Origin: JBLHGU01 sp047615875
GTDB taxonomy: Bacteria; Pseudomonadota; Gammaproteobacteria; Arenicellales; CAJQKF01
Reading direction: 5' to 3'
Length of the DNA stretch: 48,643 bases
Assembly (NCBI GenBank): GCA_047615875.1
Contig: JBLHGU010000018.1
Span: 1 to 48,643 of the forward strand
A program made the position numbers and the translations under genes. Position 1 is the first letter of the stretch; each line of letters begins with the position of its first letter. This document shows, in pieces, positions 8,174-15,982 of this stretch. The notes under the pieces are model-generated. The model searched no databases. It was not told the DNA's origin and saw only the letters and a program-made list of their open reading frames with translations.

Positions 8174-8680
8174 ATGGCTACTCCAACGGACAGAATGAAA
8201 AAAGACTCTGAAGACCTTCAGGAACAACTGATTAACGTCAGACGTGTTGCAAAGGTTGTTAAGGGTGGACGTATATTTGGCTTTTCTGCGCTAACAGTTG
8301 TTGGTGACGGTAAAGGTCGGGTTGGTATGGGACGTGGCAAAGCACGTGAAGTGCCTCTTGCAGTACAAAAAGCAATGGAAGATGCTCGCCGCAATATGTT
8401 CAAGGTTGAGATGAAAGGCGGCACATTACACTATCCCACACTCGGCCGTCATGGAGCCGCACGGGTAGTATTACGACCTGCTTCAGAAGGTACAGGAATC
8501 ATCGCTGGTGGCACTATGCGAGCTGTATTCGAAGTGGCTGGTATTCGAGATGTTTTGGCTAAGGTAATTGGAACCACAAATCCGGTTAATGTTACTCGTG
8601 CCACAATTGCTGGACTTCGCTCCATGCGCAGCCCGAAACAGGTTGCTGCCAAGCGTGGCAAGTCCATTAAAGAATTGTAA
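8174..8680 (+). CDS. rpsE: 30S ribosomal protein S5
   Basis: S5 contributes to decoding fidelity and mRNA unwinding at the entry site. The 168 residues include the double-stranded-RNA-binding-like N-terminal domain with VRRVAKVVKGGRIFGFSALT, near residue 22, where spectinomycin-resistance changes map in E. coli. GRVGMGRGKAREVP and ASEGTGIIAGGTMRAVFE follow. rpmD is 14 bp downstream. Confidence 0.97.
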   Translation: MATPTDRMKKDSEDLQEQLINVRRVAKVVKGGRIFGFSALTVVGDGKGRVGMGRGKAREVPLAVQKAMEDARRNMFKVEMKGGTLHYPTLGRHGAARVVLRPASEGTGIIAGGTMRAVFEVAGIRDVLAKVIGTTNPVNVTRATIAGLRSMRSPKQVAAKRGKSIKEL

Positions 8681-8694
8681 TTGGTATTAAGGTT

Positions 8695-8880
8695 ATGACG
8701 AACAAAACAGTCAAAGTGACTTTAATTAAGAGTAAGTACGGACGTGGTAGAAGGCATATTGCTTGCGTGCATGGTCTTGGTTTGAGAAAAATACATCAAA
8801 CTGTAGAGCTTGAAGATACGCCAGCAGTCCGTGGCATGATTCGAAAAATCCCGTATTTGTTACGGGTAGAGGAGAACTAA
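8695..8880 (+). CDS. rpmD: 50S ribosomal protein L30
   Basis: L30 is a small 50S protein. The 61 residues include VTLIKSKYGRGRRHIACVHG and the typical close RGMIRKIPYLLRVEEN. E. coli L30 has 59 residues, so the gene is complete. Its end overlaps the ribosome binding site of rplO (GAGGAG), whose GTG start is 2 bp after the stop. Confidence 0.96.
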   Translation: MTNKTVKVTLIKSKYGRGRRHIACVHGLGLRKIHQTVELEDTPAVRGMIRKIPYLLRVEEN

Positions 8881-8882
8881 TC

Positions 8883-9317
8883 GTGTATTTAAATACTATT
8901 CAACCAGCCGAAGGTGCAACACAAAAGCGTAAGCGTGTTGGACGTGGCCCTGGGTCAGGTATCGGTAAAACAGGTGGGCGCGGCCAGAAAGGTCAGAAAT
9001 CTCGCTCGGGTGGTTATCATAAAGTAGGTTTTGAAGGTGGGCAGATGCCACTTCAACGTCGTTTGCCAAAGCGTGGGTTTCGATCAATGACGCGTAAGAA
9101 GGTTGCGGAAATTCGCCTACATGAACTAAGTAAAATGACCGATACAGACGTCGACCTGACCGCGCTAATTGCAGCGGGTATAGTTGGCCATGATACCTTA
9201 CGTGCTAAAGTGATTCTTTCCGGTTCTATCGATCGTGCCGTTAACCTTAAAGGCTTAACGGCTACCAAAGGTGCGCGAGCAGCAATTGAACAGGCCGGAG
9301 GCTCGGTAGACAGCTAA
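8883..9317 (+). CDS. rplO: 50S ribosomal protein L15
   Basis: L15 is a late assembly organiser of the 50S. The 144 residues match E. coli in length. The glycine-rich N-terminal tail RVGRGPGSGIGKTGGRGQKG and GGQMPLQRRLPKRGF are diagnostic. Start is GTG 8883 behind GAGGAG. The last base of its TAA is the first base of the secY ATG, so secY is probably translationally coupled. Confidence 0.97.
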   Translation: MYLNTIQPAEGATQKRKRVGRGPGSGIGKTGGRGQKGQKSRSGGYHKVGFEGGQMPLQRRLPKRGFRSMTRKKVAEIRLHELSKMTDTDVDLTALIAAGIVGHDTLRAKVILSGSIDRAVNLKGLTATKGARAAIEQAGGSVDS

Positions 9318-10654
9318 TGGCTACTCGTTCACCAGCTTTAGGATCCGGAAGTCAATTGGGTGAATTGCGCCAGCGTATCTTTTTTGTGCTGGGAGCTATC
9401 GTAGTTTTTCGTGTTGGAACACATATTCCGATTCCAGGTGTTGATCCCACGGCAGTTGCTGCGTTGTTTGCGCAAACCCGAGGTTCCATTGTAGACGTAT
9501 TTAATATGTTTTCTGGTGGTGCGTTGGAGCGTTTGTCAATATTAGCACTGGGTGTAATGCCCTATATTTCTGCTTCTATCATCGTTCAGATGATGACTTC
9601 AGTTATTCCGCAATTAGAACAATTGAAGAAGGAAGGAGAATCTGGTCGTCGCAAGATTACACAGTACACACGTTATTTCACTGTCGTGTTAGCAACATTT
9701 CAGGCGCTTGGTATTTCAATTGCCATTGAAGGTCAGCAAGCTGGCGGTAGCGCGGTTGTATTAATTCCAGGTCTTGGATTTAAAATAGTAGCTGTAGCCA
9801 CCCTAGTAACTGGAACTATGTTTCTGGTTTGGCTTGGCGAACAAATGACCGAGCGTGGAATTGGTAACGGTATTTCACTTGTAATTTTCGGCAGTATTGT
9901 TGCTGGATTGCCTGGAGCTGTAGCTGGGACGTTAGAACTTGCGCGTACAGGTTCATTTAGTCCTCTAGGTGTGCTAACGTTGTTCATTGGAGCAATTGCC
10001 ATAACTGCTTTGGTCGTTTTTGTTGAAAGAGGGCAAAGACGGTTAACGGTAAATTATGCCAAACGCCAGCAAGGACGACGTATGGTTCAGGGCCAAAGCT
10101 CCCATTTGCCTCTTAAATTAAATATGGCTGGAGTAATTCCACCCATCTTCGCATCCAGTATCATTCTCTTCCCAGCAAGCTTGGGTAGTTGGTTTGGTCA
10201 AGCCGAAGGCATGGGTTGGTTAAGAGATATTTCTACCACATTGTCCCCTGGTCAACCAATTTATGCGTTGACCTATGCGGCGATGATTGTCTTTTTCTGC
10301 TTTTTCTATACGGCATTAACTTTTAATCCTAAAGAAATAGCGGATAACTTAAAAAAGTCAGGTGCGTTTGTGCCCGGGATTCGTCCTGGCGTTCAAACCA
10401 GTCAATACATTGACAAGATTGTTTCACGTCTTACATTGGCGGGTGCTGTCTATCTAACCTTTGTTTGTCTGATACCTGAATTTATGATTGTTAAGTGGAA
10501 TGTACCTTTCTACTTCGGTGGAACGTCACTTCTTATCATTGTTGTTGTAATGATGGATATGATGGCACAGGTGCAGTCCTATTTAATGTCCAGGCAGTAT
10601 GAAAGCCTGATGAAGAAATCCTCGATTACCAGCGGGCTAGGTATGCCTCGTTGA
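9317..10654 (+). CDS. secY: Preprotein translocase subunit SecY
   Basis: SecY is the channel of the Sec translocon in the inner membrane, working with SecE, SecG and SecA, YidC or the ribosome. The 445 residues (443 in E. coli) form ten predicted membrane spans. FRVGTHIPIPGVD in the first segment, the plug-region FNMFSGGALERLS, GNGISLVIFGSIVAGLP and the cytosolic C-terminal YESLMKK are all family features. It overlaps rplO by 1 bp and is followed by rpmJ after 19 bp. Confidence 0.98.
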   Translation: MATRSPALGSGSQLGELRQRIFFVLGAIVVFRVGTHIPIPGVDPTAVAALFAQTRGSIVDVFNMFSGGALERLSILALGVMPYISASIIVQMMTSVIPQLEQLKKEGESGRRKITQYTRYFTVVLATFQALGISIAIEGQQAGGSAVVLIPGLGFKIVAVATLVTGTMFLVWLGEQMTERGIGNGISLVIFGSIVAGLPGAVAGTLELARTGSFSPLGVLTLFIGAIAITALVVFVERGQRRLTVNYAKRQQGRRMVQGQSSHLPLKLNMAGVIPPIFASSIILFPASLGSWFGQAEGMGWLRDISTTLSPGQPIYALTYAAMIVFFCFFYTALTFNPKEIADNLKKSGAFVPGIRPGVQTSQYIDKIVSRLTLAGAVYLTFVCLIPEFMIVKWNVPFYFGGTSLLIIVVVMMDMMAQVQSYLMSRQYESLMKKSSITSGLGMPR

Positions 10655-10673
10655 TTACTCTGGAAGTGTAACT

Positions 10674-10787
10674 ATGAAAGTAAGAGCATCGGTCAAGAAG
10701 ATTTGCAGAAATTGCAAAGTAATTCGTCGGAACGGTAGCGTTAGGGTTATCTGTACTGATCCCCGTCATAAACAACGACAAGGATAA
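10674..10787 (+). CDS. rpmJ: 50S ribosomal protein L36 (zinc type)
   Basis: This 37-codon gene is easily missed by length cut-offs. It reads MKVRASVKKICRNCKVIRRN and ends DPRHKQRQG, the standard L36 pattern. Two cysteines in CRNC plus a later cysteine and histidine form the zinc ribbon, so this is the C-plus form, which under zinc starvation may be backed by a paralogue elsewhere. It lies between secY and rpsM, its usual place in gammaproteobacteria. Confidence 0.95.
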   Translation: MKVRASVKKICRNCKVIRRNGSVRVICTDPRHKQRQG

Positions 10788-10831
10788 GGTATAGATCTTA
10801 AATGAATATCAAGCAAAGAGAAGTGTAAGCA

Positions 10832-11188
10832 GTGGCTAGAATCGCCGGGATTAATCTTCCCAACCACAAGCATATCGAGATAGCGCTCACATCCATTTAT
10901 GGTATTGGTCGTATCACCGCACAAAAAATCTGTGACGTAGCAGGTATTGAACGCAGCAAGAAAGTTTCGGATTTGTCCGAACAGGATGCAGATACTTTAC
11001 GTCAGGAAGTCGCCAAGTTCGCTATAGAGGGTGACTTGAGACGTGAAGTGTCCATGAACATTAAGAGGTTGATGGATTTAGGCTGCTATCGTGGCATGCG
11101 GCATCGTCGCGGTCTGCCTGTCAATGGTCAGCGTACCAAGACTAACGCGCGTACCCGTAAAGGCCCGCGTCGTCCTATTAAGAGATAA
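10832..11188 (+). CDS. rpsM: 30S ribosomal protein S13
   Basis: S13 lies at the top of the 30S head and makes bridges to the 50S and P-site tRNA. It has 118 residues, as in E. coli. MARIAGINLPNHKHIEIALT opens it and GCYRGMRHRRGLPVNGQRTK is the signature. Start is GTG 10832. The gap after rpmJ is 44 bp, too short for the S4-binding pseudoknot leader of the E. coli alpha operon. Confidence 0.97.
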   Translation: MARIAGINLPNHKHIEIALTSIYGIGRITAQKICDVAGIERSKKVSDLSEQDADTLRQEVAKFAIEGDLRREVSMNIKRLMDLGCYRGMRHRRGLPVNGQRTKTNARTRKGPRRPIKR

Positions 11189-11200
11189 GCGAGTAAATCC

Positions 11201-11596
11201 ATGGCTAAAGCGACTGGAAAAAAGCGAACCAAGGCAAAGGTTAAAAAGCATGTGGTTGAGGGCATTGCCCACATTCATGCGTCTTTTAACAACACCATAA
11301 TCAGTATTAGTGATCGACACGGCAATACGCTGTGCTGGGCAACTGCTGGTGGTGCCGGATTTAAAGGTTCTCGTAAAAGTACCCCATTTGCAGCACAGGT
11401 CGCTGCAGATAACTGCGGCAAAATGGCGCAGGAATTCGGCATGAAACAACTTGATGTAAAAATCAAAGGACCAGGTCCTGGTCGTGATTCTGCCGTACGG
11501 GCTTTGAATAATCTGGGTTTTGAAATTCAGAATATTGTTGATGTGACGCCGATCCCACATAACGGATGTCGGCCTCCTAAAAAGCGTAGAGTGTAA
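11201..11596 (+). CDS. rpsK: 30S ribosomal protein S11
   Basis: S11 lies on the 30S platform and interacts with the Shine-Dalgarno helix. The 131 residues (129 in E. coli) include IAHIHASFNNTIISISD, GGAGFKGSRKSTPFAAQ and the C-terminal HNGCRPPKKRRV. The asparagine of IPHNGCRP is the position isomerised to isoaspartate in E. coli. rpsD follows after 12 bp. Confidence 0.97.
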   Translation: MAKATGKKRTKAKVKKHVVEGIAHIHASFNNTIISISDRHGNTLCWATAGGAGFKGSRKSTPFAAQVAADNCGKMAQEFGMKQLDVKIKGPGPGRDSAVRALNNLGFEIQNIVDVTPIPHNGCRPPKKRRV

Positions 11597-11608
11597 CGGA
11601 GCACTATT

Positions 11609-12232
11609 ATGGCAAGATATATTGGTCCCACTTGTAAACTGGCTCGCCGAGAAGGAACAGATTTATTTCTGAAAAGTCCGGTTCGGCCTATTGATAGTAA
11701 ATGCAAGTTTCAAAAAGTTCCTGGTTTTTCTGCTGGTGCCCGTCGTCCGCGAATAACGGTTTATGGTACTCAATTACGTGAGAAGCAAAAGCTCCGTCGT
11801 ATGTATGGTGTGATGGAAAAGCAATTTCGTGCTTATTACGATGAAGCTGATCGCCGCTCTGGTTCTACTGGTGAAAATCTACTTCAATTATTGGAATGTC
11901 GACTTGATAACGTTGTCTATCGTATGGGTTACGGTGTTACCCGTGCGGAATCAAGACAGCTGGTTAGTCACAACTCTATTGTGGTGAATGGTCAGAAGGT
12001 GAATATTCCTTCCTACCAGGTTAAGGCCGGAGACATTGTAGAAATTCGTGAGAAGAGTAAAAAGCAATTACGCATTCAATCTGCGCTTGAAATCGCTGAG
12101 CAAATTGGTTTTCCTCATTGGGTCGAAGTTGAGGGAAAGGCAGCCAAGGGAGTGTTCAAGACCGTACCGGAGAGAGCAGATTTATCTGCTGATATCAATG
12201 AGGCGCTTGTTGTCGCGCTTTACTCCAAGTAG
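11609..12232 (+). CDS. rpsD: 30S ribosomal protein S4
   Basis: S4 begins 30S assembly and, in E. coli, represses the alpha operon through a leader pseudoknot. It has 207 residues (206 in E. coli), starts MARYIGPTCKLARREGTDLF, and has the S4 RNA-binding domain (LDNVVYRMGYGVTRAESRQL, about residues 98-117). Only two cysteines lie in the N-terminal region, so it is not the four-cysteine zinc form. The 89-bp gap to rpoA contains a terminator-like hairpin. Confidence 0.97.
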   Translation: MARYIGPTCKLARREGTDLFLKSPVRPIDSKCKFQKVPGFSAGARRPRITVYGTQLREKQKLRRMYGVMEKQFRAYYDEADRRSGSTGENLLQLLECRLDNVVYRMGYGVTRAESRQLVSHNSIVVNGQKVNIPSYQVKAGDIVEIREKSKKQLRIQSALEIAEQIGFPHWVEVEGKAAKGVFKTVPERADLSADINEALVVALYSK

Positions 12233-12264
12233 TCGTAGAAATTTAGGTAATACTACGATTCACG

Positions 12265-12287
12265 CTGGGAATTCGTTCCCGGTTTTT
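12265..12287 (+). terminator. Intrinsic terminator or attenuator between rpsD and rpoA
   Basis: CTGGGAA (12265-12271), a UUCG tetraloop (12272-12275) and TTCCCGG (12276-12282) form a seven-pair stem with one G-U, followed at once by five T (12283-12287). This is the textbook shape of a Rho-independent terminator. It lies 35 bp before the rpoA ATG. Since rpoA and rplQ have no clear promoter of their own here, partial read-through is the likely outcome, giving less alpha-subunit mRNA than ribosomal protein mRNA. Confidence 0.65.
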
Positions 12288-12321
12288 CAGAATTCTTTTG
12301 AGTTTGCGAGGTTTACGCAGA

Positions 12322-13338
12322 ATGCCGGATTCAACTGGTGAGTTTTTAAAACCCAGCCTGATTGATGTTAAAAATATTGATCAGACTAGGGCAAAAATTA
12401 CATTAGAACCCCTTGAACGTGGCTTTGGCCATACCTTGGGTAATACACTGCGCAGGATTTTATTATCCTCCATGCCTGGTTGTGCTGTAACCGAGGTGCG
12501 CATTGCAGGTGTAATGCACGAATATTCTTCAATTGAAGGTATTCAGGAAGATGTAATTGAGATATTGCTTAATCTCAAAAACTTGGCTTTCAAGATGCAC
12601 GGTCGAGAAGACGCTGTGTTAACTATCAATAAGCGTGACCCTGGTCCACTTACTGCTGGCGATATACAGACTGACCATGATGTTGAAATAGTTGACCCAG
12701 GTTATGTGATTGCTAATCTTTCCAAAGAAGGCGAGATTGAAATGGAACTTACAGTCCGTCGCGGCCGTGGTTATGAAATAGCCGAAAGTCGAGGAATTGA
12801 TGAGGAAAGCCGCGGTGTCGGTGTATTGAAGCTTGACGCGTCATACAGTCCCGTTCGTAAGGTGTCCTACACGGTTGAGAATGCCCGACTTGAACGCCGC
12901 ACGGACATGGATAAACTGATTATTGAGCTGGAAACTGATGGATCAATTGATCCAGAAGAAGCGGTTCGTCGTGCAGCGACCATATTGTATGACCAGATTT
13001 CAGTATTTGTTGATCTGAAAGTAACTGATCCAGTGGCTACCGAAGAGGAACAGGAAGCAGTAGATCCAATTCTGTTGCGACCTGTTGACGATCTGGAACT
13101 GACCGTACGTTCTGCGAATTGCTTGAAAGCAGAAAATATTTACTACATCGGTGATCTGATTCAGCGCACAGAAGTAGAATTATTAAAGACTCCAAACCTT
13201 GGTAAAAAGTCGTTGACTGAAATCAAGGATGTACTGGCTAATCGTGGCCTGTCTCTTGGGGTGAAACTAGAAAACTGGCCGCCAGCTTCGCTACAACGCG
13301 AATCTAACGAAGGTGGCATCGGACGTTTGGGAGGCTAA
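12322..13338 (+). CDS. rpoA: DNA-directed RNA polymerase subunit alpha
   Basis: Alpha dimerises to nucleate RNA polymerase and its C-terminal domain binds UP elements and activators. I choose ATG 12322, giving 338 residues that start MPDSTGEFLKP; a TTG 24 bp upstream would also be in frame but ATG has GCGAGG 10 bp before it and fits E. coli RpoA (MQGSVTEFLKP). The N-terminal domain has LERGFGHTLGNTLRRILLSS. The C-terminal domain has TVRSANCLKAENIYYIGDL and LGKKSLTEIKDVL with the DNA-contact arginine, asparagine and lysine. Confidence 0.97.
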   Translation: MPDSTGEFLKPSLIDVKNIDQTRAKITLEPLERGFGHTLGNTLRRILLSSMPGCAVTEVRIAGVMHEYSSIEGIQEDVIEILLNLKNLAFKMHGREDAVLTINKRDPGPLTAGDIQTDHDVEIVDPGYVIANLSKEGEIEMELTVRRGRGYEIAESRGIDEESRGVGVLKLDASYSPVRKVSYTVENARLERRTDMDKLIIELETDGSIDPEEAVRRAATILYDQISVFVDLKVTDPVATEEEQEAVDPILLRPVDDLELTVRSANCLKAENIYYIGDLIQRTEVELLKTPNLGKKSLTEIKDVLANRGLSLGVKLENWPPASLQRESNEGGIGRLGG

Positions 13339-13701
13339 ATGCGCCATCTAAAAAGCGGCAGACAGCTGGGCCGAAATTCCAGCCATCGTAAAGCTATGTT
13401 TCGTAACATGGCTGCATCATTATTTCGTCACGAGTTGATTCGTACTACTTTGCCCAAGGCAAAAGAATTACGAAAAGTGGCTGAGCCATTGATAACTCTA
13501 TCAAAAGAAGCAACTGTTGCTAATCGACGTACAGCGTTTAATCGCCTGCGCGATCGTGAAATGGTAGTTAAGCTATTTGATGAGTTGGGACCAAGATTCA
13601 AAGATCGCCCTGGTGGATATCTTAGAATTCTAAAGTGCGGATTTCGCGCTGGCGACAATGCACCAATGGCCTATGTCCAGCTGGTTGAAGATGAAGCTTG
13701 A
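13339..13701 (+). CDS. rplQ: 50S ribosomal protein L17
   Basis: L17 lies near the tunnel exit of the 50S. It has 120 residues (127 in E. coli), starts MRHLKSGRQLGRNSSHRKAM and ends in the conserved GDNAPMAYVQLVE. Its ATG directly follows the rpoA stop codon. It is the last gene of the ribosomal cluster, closed by a terminator 20 bp downstream. Confidence 0.97.
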   Translation: MRHLKSGRQLGRNSSHRKAMFRNMAASLFRHELIRTTLPKAKELRKVAEPLITLSKEATVANRRTAFNRLRDREMVVKLFDELGPRFKDRPGGYLRILKCGFRAGDNAPMAYVQLVEDEA

Positions 13702-13721
13702 GGACAATAGTAATTAAGGAA

Positions 13722-13746
13722 AAGCCGGGTACGCCCGGCTTTTTTT
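13722..13746 (+). terminator. Rho-independent terminator of the ribosomal cluster
   Basis: AAGCCGGG (13722-13729), loop TACG and CCCGGCTT (13734-13741) form a perfect 8-bp stem followed by a T run to 13746. It lies just after rplQ and is the first strong terminator of the cluster other than the rpsD-rpoA hairpin. Confidence 0.9.
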
Positions 13747-13897
13747 ATGCCGGTCTGGAACTGGCAGGCAACCGTATTGTCTGAACGGAGGATCGATGGT
13801 TCAAGCTAGTGAGATAAATCTATTCTGGAAATTAACAAGTTCAGGATCTCCAACAATGCCTGTAACTATTTTCATTCCGTAAAAAGAGACCTATGAA

Positions 13898-15394
13898 ATG
13901 TTTTCAACAGAGTTAAGTAGCTTCCTGGTAACGTTTCTTGAGGTTATGTCTGGCCTATTTATATTTATGGTCGGTAGTCTTTTTGTCGTTATCATATTTG
14001 TTTACATTTCTGATGTTACCCAGACCAAGCATGCCATTCGACGAAATTATCCAGTAGTTGGGCATTTTCGATATTTTTTCGAACATTTGGGAGAGTTCTT
14101 TAGGCAGTACTTTTTTGCTATGGATCGCGAAGAGTTACCATTTAATCGTGCTGAACGTAGTTGGGTTTATAGAGCAGCAAAGAATCTTGATAACACCGTA
14201 GCATTTGGTTCCACTCGAGATCTAAGAACCGCCGGCACTGTTTTGTTTGTAAATACACCCTTTCCAACACTAACTGAAGAAGCGGTGCCCGCCAAGGAAG
14301 TGGTAATAGGTCCAGACTGTTCTTCACCATTCACAACCAGCTCTATATTTAATGTTTCGGGAATGAGCTATGGGGCATTATCCAGCCCTGCAATTCAGTC
14401 GCTTTCAAAGGGCACAAGTAAGGTAGGGGCCTGGTTAAATACCGGTGAAGGTGGTCTTTCACCTTTTCATCTGGAAGGAGGTGGCGACGTTATATTGCAA
14501 ATTGGTACTGCCAAGTATGGAGTTCGTGATACAGCAGGTGATCTTTCTGACGAAAAGTTACGTAGTGCTGCTGCCCATGATTCGGTTCGAATGTTTGAAT
14601 TAAAACTCAGTCAGGGTGCCAAGCCAGGTAAAGGGGGAATGTTACCAGGTGAGAAAGTTAGTAAAGAAATCGCCCTCATTCGAGGAATTCACGAAGGTCA
14701 GGATTCCATTAGCCCGAATAGGCATCCGGAAATTAATTGTGTGGATGATCTGCTCGATATGTTGAACAGGATTCGTGATGTAACTGGAAAGCCAGTGGGA
14801 TTCAAGGCGGTTCTTGGCGGCTTCGGATGGCTGGATGAACTGATGGAGACCATTAATCGGCGTGGTTCAAGTGATGCCCCGGATTTTATAACCGTAGATG
14901 GTGGTGACGGTGGCACTGGTGCGGCACCAATGGCATTGATGGACAATGTTGGTTTACCAGTTCGTGAGGGATTGCCTTTGATGGTAGATGCCCTGAATAA
15001 ACATGGATTGCGCGAACGGGTAAAAGTTGTCGCTTCCGGTAAGCTCATTAATCCGGTACAGGTTGCGTGGGCGCTATGTATGGGAGCAGACTTTGTTGCA
15101 TCTGCTCGAGGTAATATGTTTGCCCTGGGTTGTATCCAGGCTTTGCAATGTAATAAAAATACCTGCCCAACGGGAATAACCACTCATAATCGTGATTTGC
15201 AGAAAGGCTTGAATCCCGAGGATAAAAGTGTACGGGTCGCTAACTATATTAAGAACATGGTATATGAGGTTGGTATGATTGCGCACTCCTGTGGTGCAAG
15301 AGAGCCCAGGGAATTAAGGCGCAGTCATGCAAGAATAGTCCTTAATGATTCTCGATCTGTACCACTTAGTGAACTTTATCCAGACATTGTATAA
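13898..15394 (+). CDS. Membrane-anchored FMN-binding glutamate-synthase-like protein
   Basis: The 498-residue protein has one long or two short membrane segments at about residues 8-45, then the FMN-binding alpha/beta barrel of the glutamate synthase core (VSGMSYGALSSPAIQSLSKG near residue 152, GGDGGTGAAPMALMD near residue 336). Cys412, Cys418 and Cys423 are spaced C-x5-C-x4-C, exactly the [3Fe-4S] ligand pattern of GltS. The glutaminase domain and the beta-helix domain of GltB are absent, so it belongs to the 'FMN-binding glutamate synthase family', whose reaction is generally unassigned. A flavin and iron-sulfur redox function at the membrane is inferred; the electron partner may be the GltD/PyrK-like fusion encoded at 15983-19465. 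Confidence 0.85.
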   Translation: MFSTELSSFLVTFLEVMSGLFIFMVGSLFVVIIFVYISDVTQTKHAIRRNYPVVGHFRYFFEHLGEFFRQYFFAMDREELPFNRAERSWVYRAAKNLDNTVAFGSTRDLRTAGTVLFVNTPFPTLTEEAVPAKEVVIGPDCSSPFTTSSIFNVSGMSYGALSSPAIQSLSKGTSKVGAWLNTGEGGLSPFHLEGGGDVILQIGTAKYGVRDTAGDLSDEKLRSAAAHDSVRMFELKLSQGAKPGKGGMLPGEKVSKEIALIRGIHEGQDSISPNRHPEINCVDDLLDMLNRIRDVTGKPVGFKAVLGGFGWLDELMETINRRGSSDAPDFITVDGGDGGTGAAPMALMDNVGLPVREGLPLMVDALNKHGLRERVKVVASGKLINPVQVAWALCMGADFVASARGNMFALGCIQALQCNKNTCPTGITTHNRDLQKGLNPEDKSVRVANYIKNMVYEVGMIAHSCGAREPRELRRSHARIVLNDSRSVPLSELYPDIV

Positions 15395-15402
15395 TTAGAC
15401 TT

Positions 15403-15960
15403 ATGAAACTGATGGGCATTGCCGATGGCTGGCTGGAAGATGTTCAACGAATTCCATCGCCAAATTATGATGATCGACCGATAGGCGATCGTCCGCAAGT
15501 AATTATTGTGCATGCTATTAGTTTACCGCCTCGAAACTATGGTGGTGGTTGGGTCAGTCAACTATTTTCTAATACGTTGGATTTTGAAAAACACGAGTAT
15601 TTTCGAAGCATCAGAGGGTTCGAAGTTTCAGCGCATTTTCTGGTCTGTCGAACGGGTGACTGGATTCAATACGTGTCCACTGTCAAACGAGCGTGGCATG
15701 CTGGCCAGTCTGAATGTCTGGGAAGGTCCGGTGTAAACGATTTTTCCATCGGCATAGAACTGGAAGGTTGCGATGATGAGTCGTTCACGAGAATTCAATA
15801 CGCAAGCTTGGCGAAACTGATAAGCCAGCTATTGAATCACTATCCTTCCTTGTCCCAAGAAAGACTATTTGGTCACAGTGAAATCGCACCGGGTAGAAAA
15901 ACCGACCCGGGACCGTGTTTTGATTGGAGCAAACTTCGGTTATTGCTAGATCGAGAATAA
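15403..15960 (+). CDS. ampD: 1,6-anhydro-N-acetylmuramyl-L-alanine amidase AmpD
   Basis: AmpD cleaves the stem peptide from 1,6-anhydro-muropeptides in the cytoplasm during cell wall recycling and thereby controls the inducer of AmpR/AmpC systems. The 185 residues show the zinc ligands His37 (VIIVHAISL), His158 and Asp168 (GHSEIAPGRKTDPGP), with the same 10-residue spacing as in Citrobacter AmpD. WHAGQS is also typical. There is no signal peptide, which separates it from periplasmic AmiD. It starts 8 bp after the upstream flavoprotein gene, so the two may share a transcript by position only. Confidence 0.93.
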   Translation: MKLMGIADGWLEDVQRIPSPNYDDRPIGDRPQVIIVHAISLPPRNYGGGWVSQLFSNTLDFEKHEYFRSIRGFEVSAHFLVCRTGDWIQYVSTVKRAWHAGQSECLGRSGVNDFSIGIELEGCDDESFTRIQYASLAKLISQLLNHYPSLSQERLFGHSEIAPGRKTDPGPCFDWSKLRLLLDRE

Positions 15961-15982
15961 AGCTAAATTCGGCATAAGGTGC

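Noticed and set aside
11078..11560. Minus-strand ORF of 160 codons across rpsM and rpsK
   Set aside because: It is antisense to two certain ribosomal protein genes and has no recognisable domain or ribosome binding site.
12298..12321. TTG start giving rpoA eight extra residues
   Set aside because: ATG 12322 has a ribosome binding site and fits the length and sequence of known RpoA N-termini.
14698..15183. Minus-strand ORF of 161 codons inside the GltS-like gene
   Set aside because: Shadow of a conserved protein-coding frame; composition is rich in Ser, Pro and Arg, as expected for an antisense frame.
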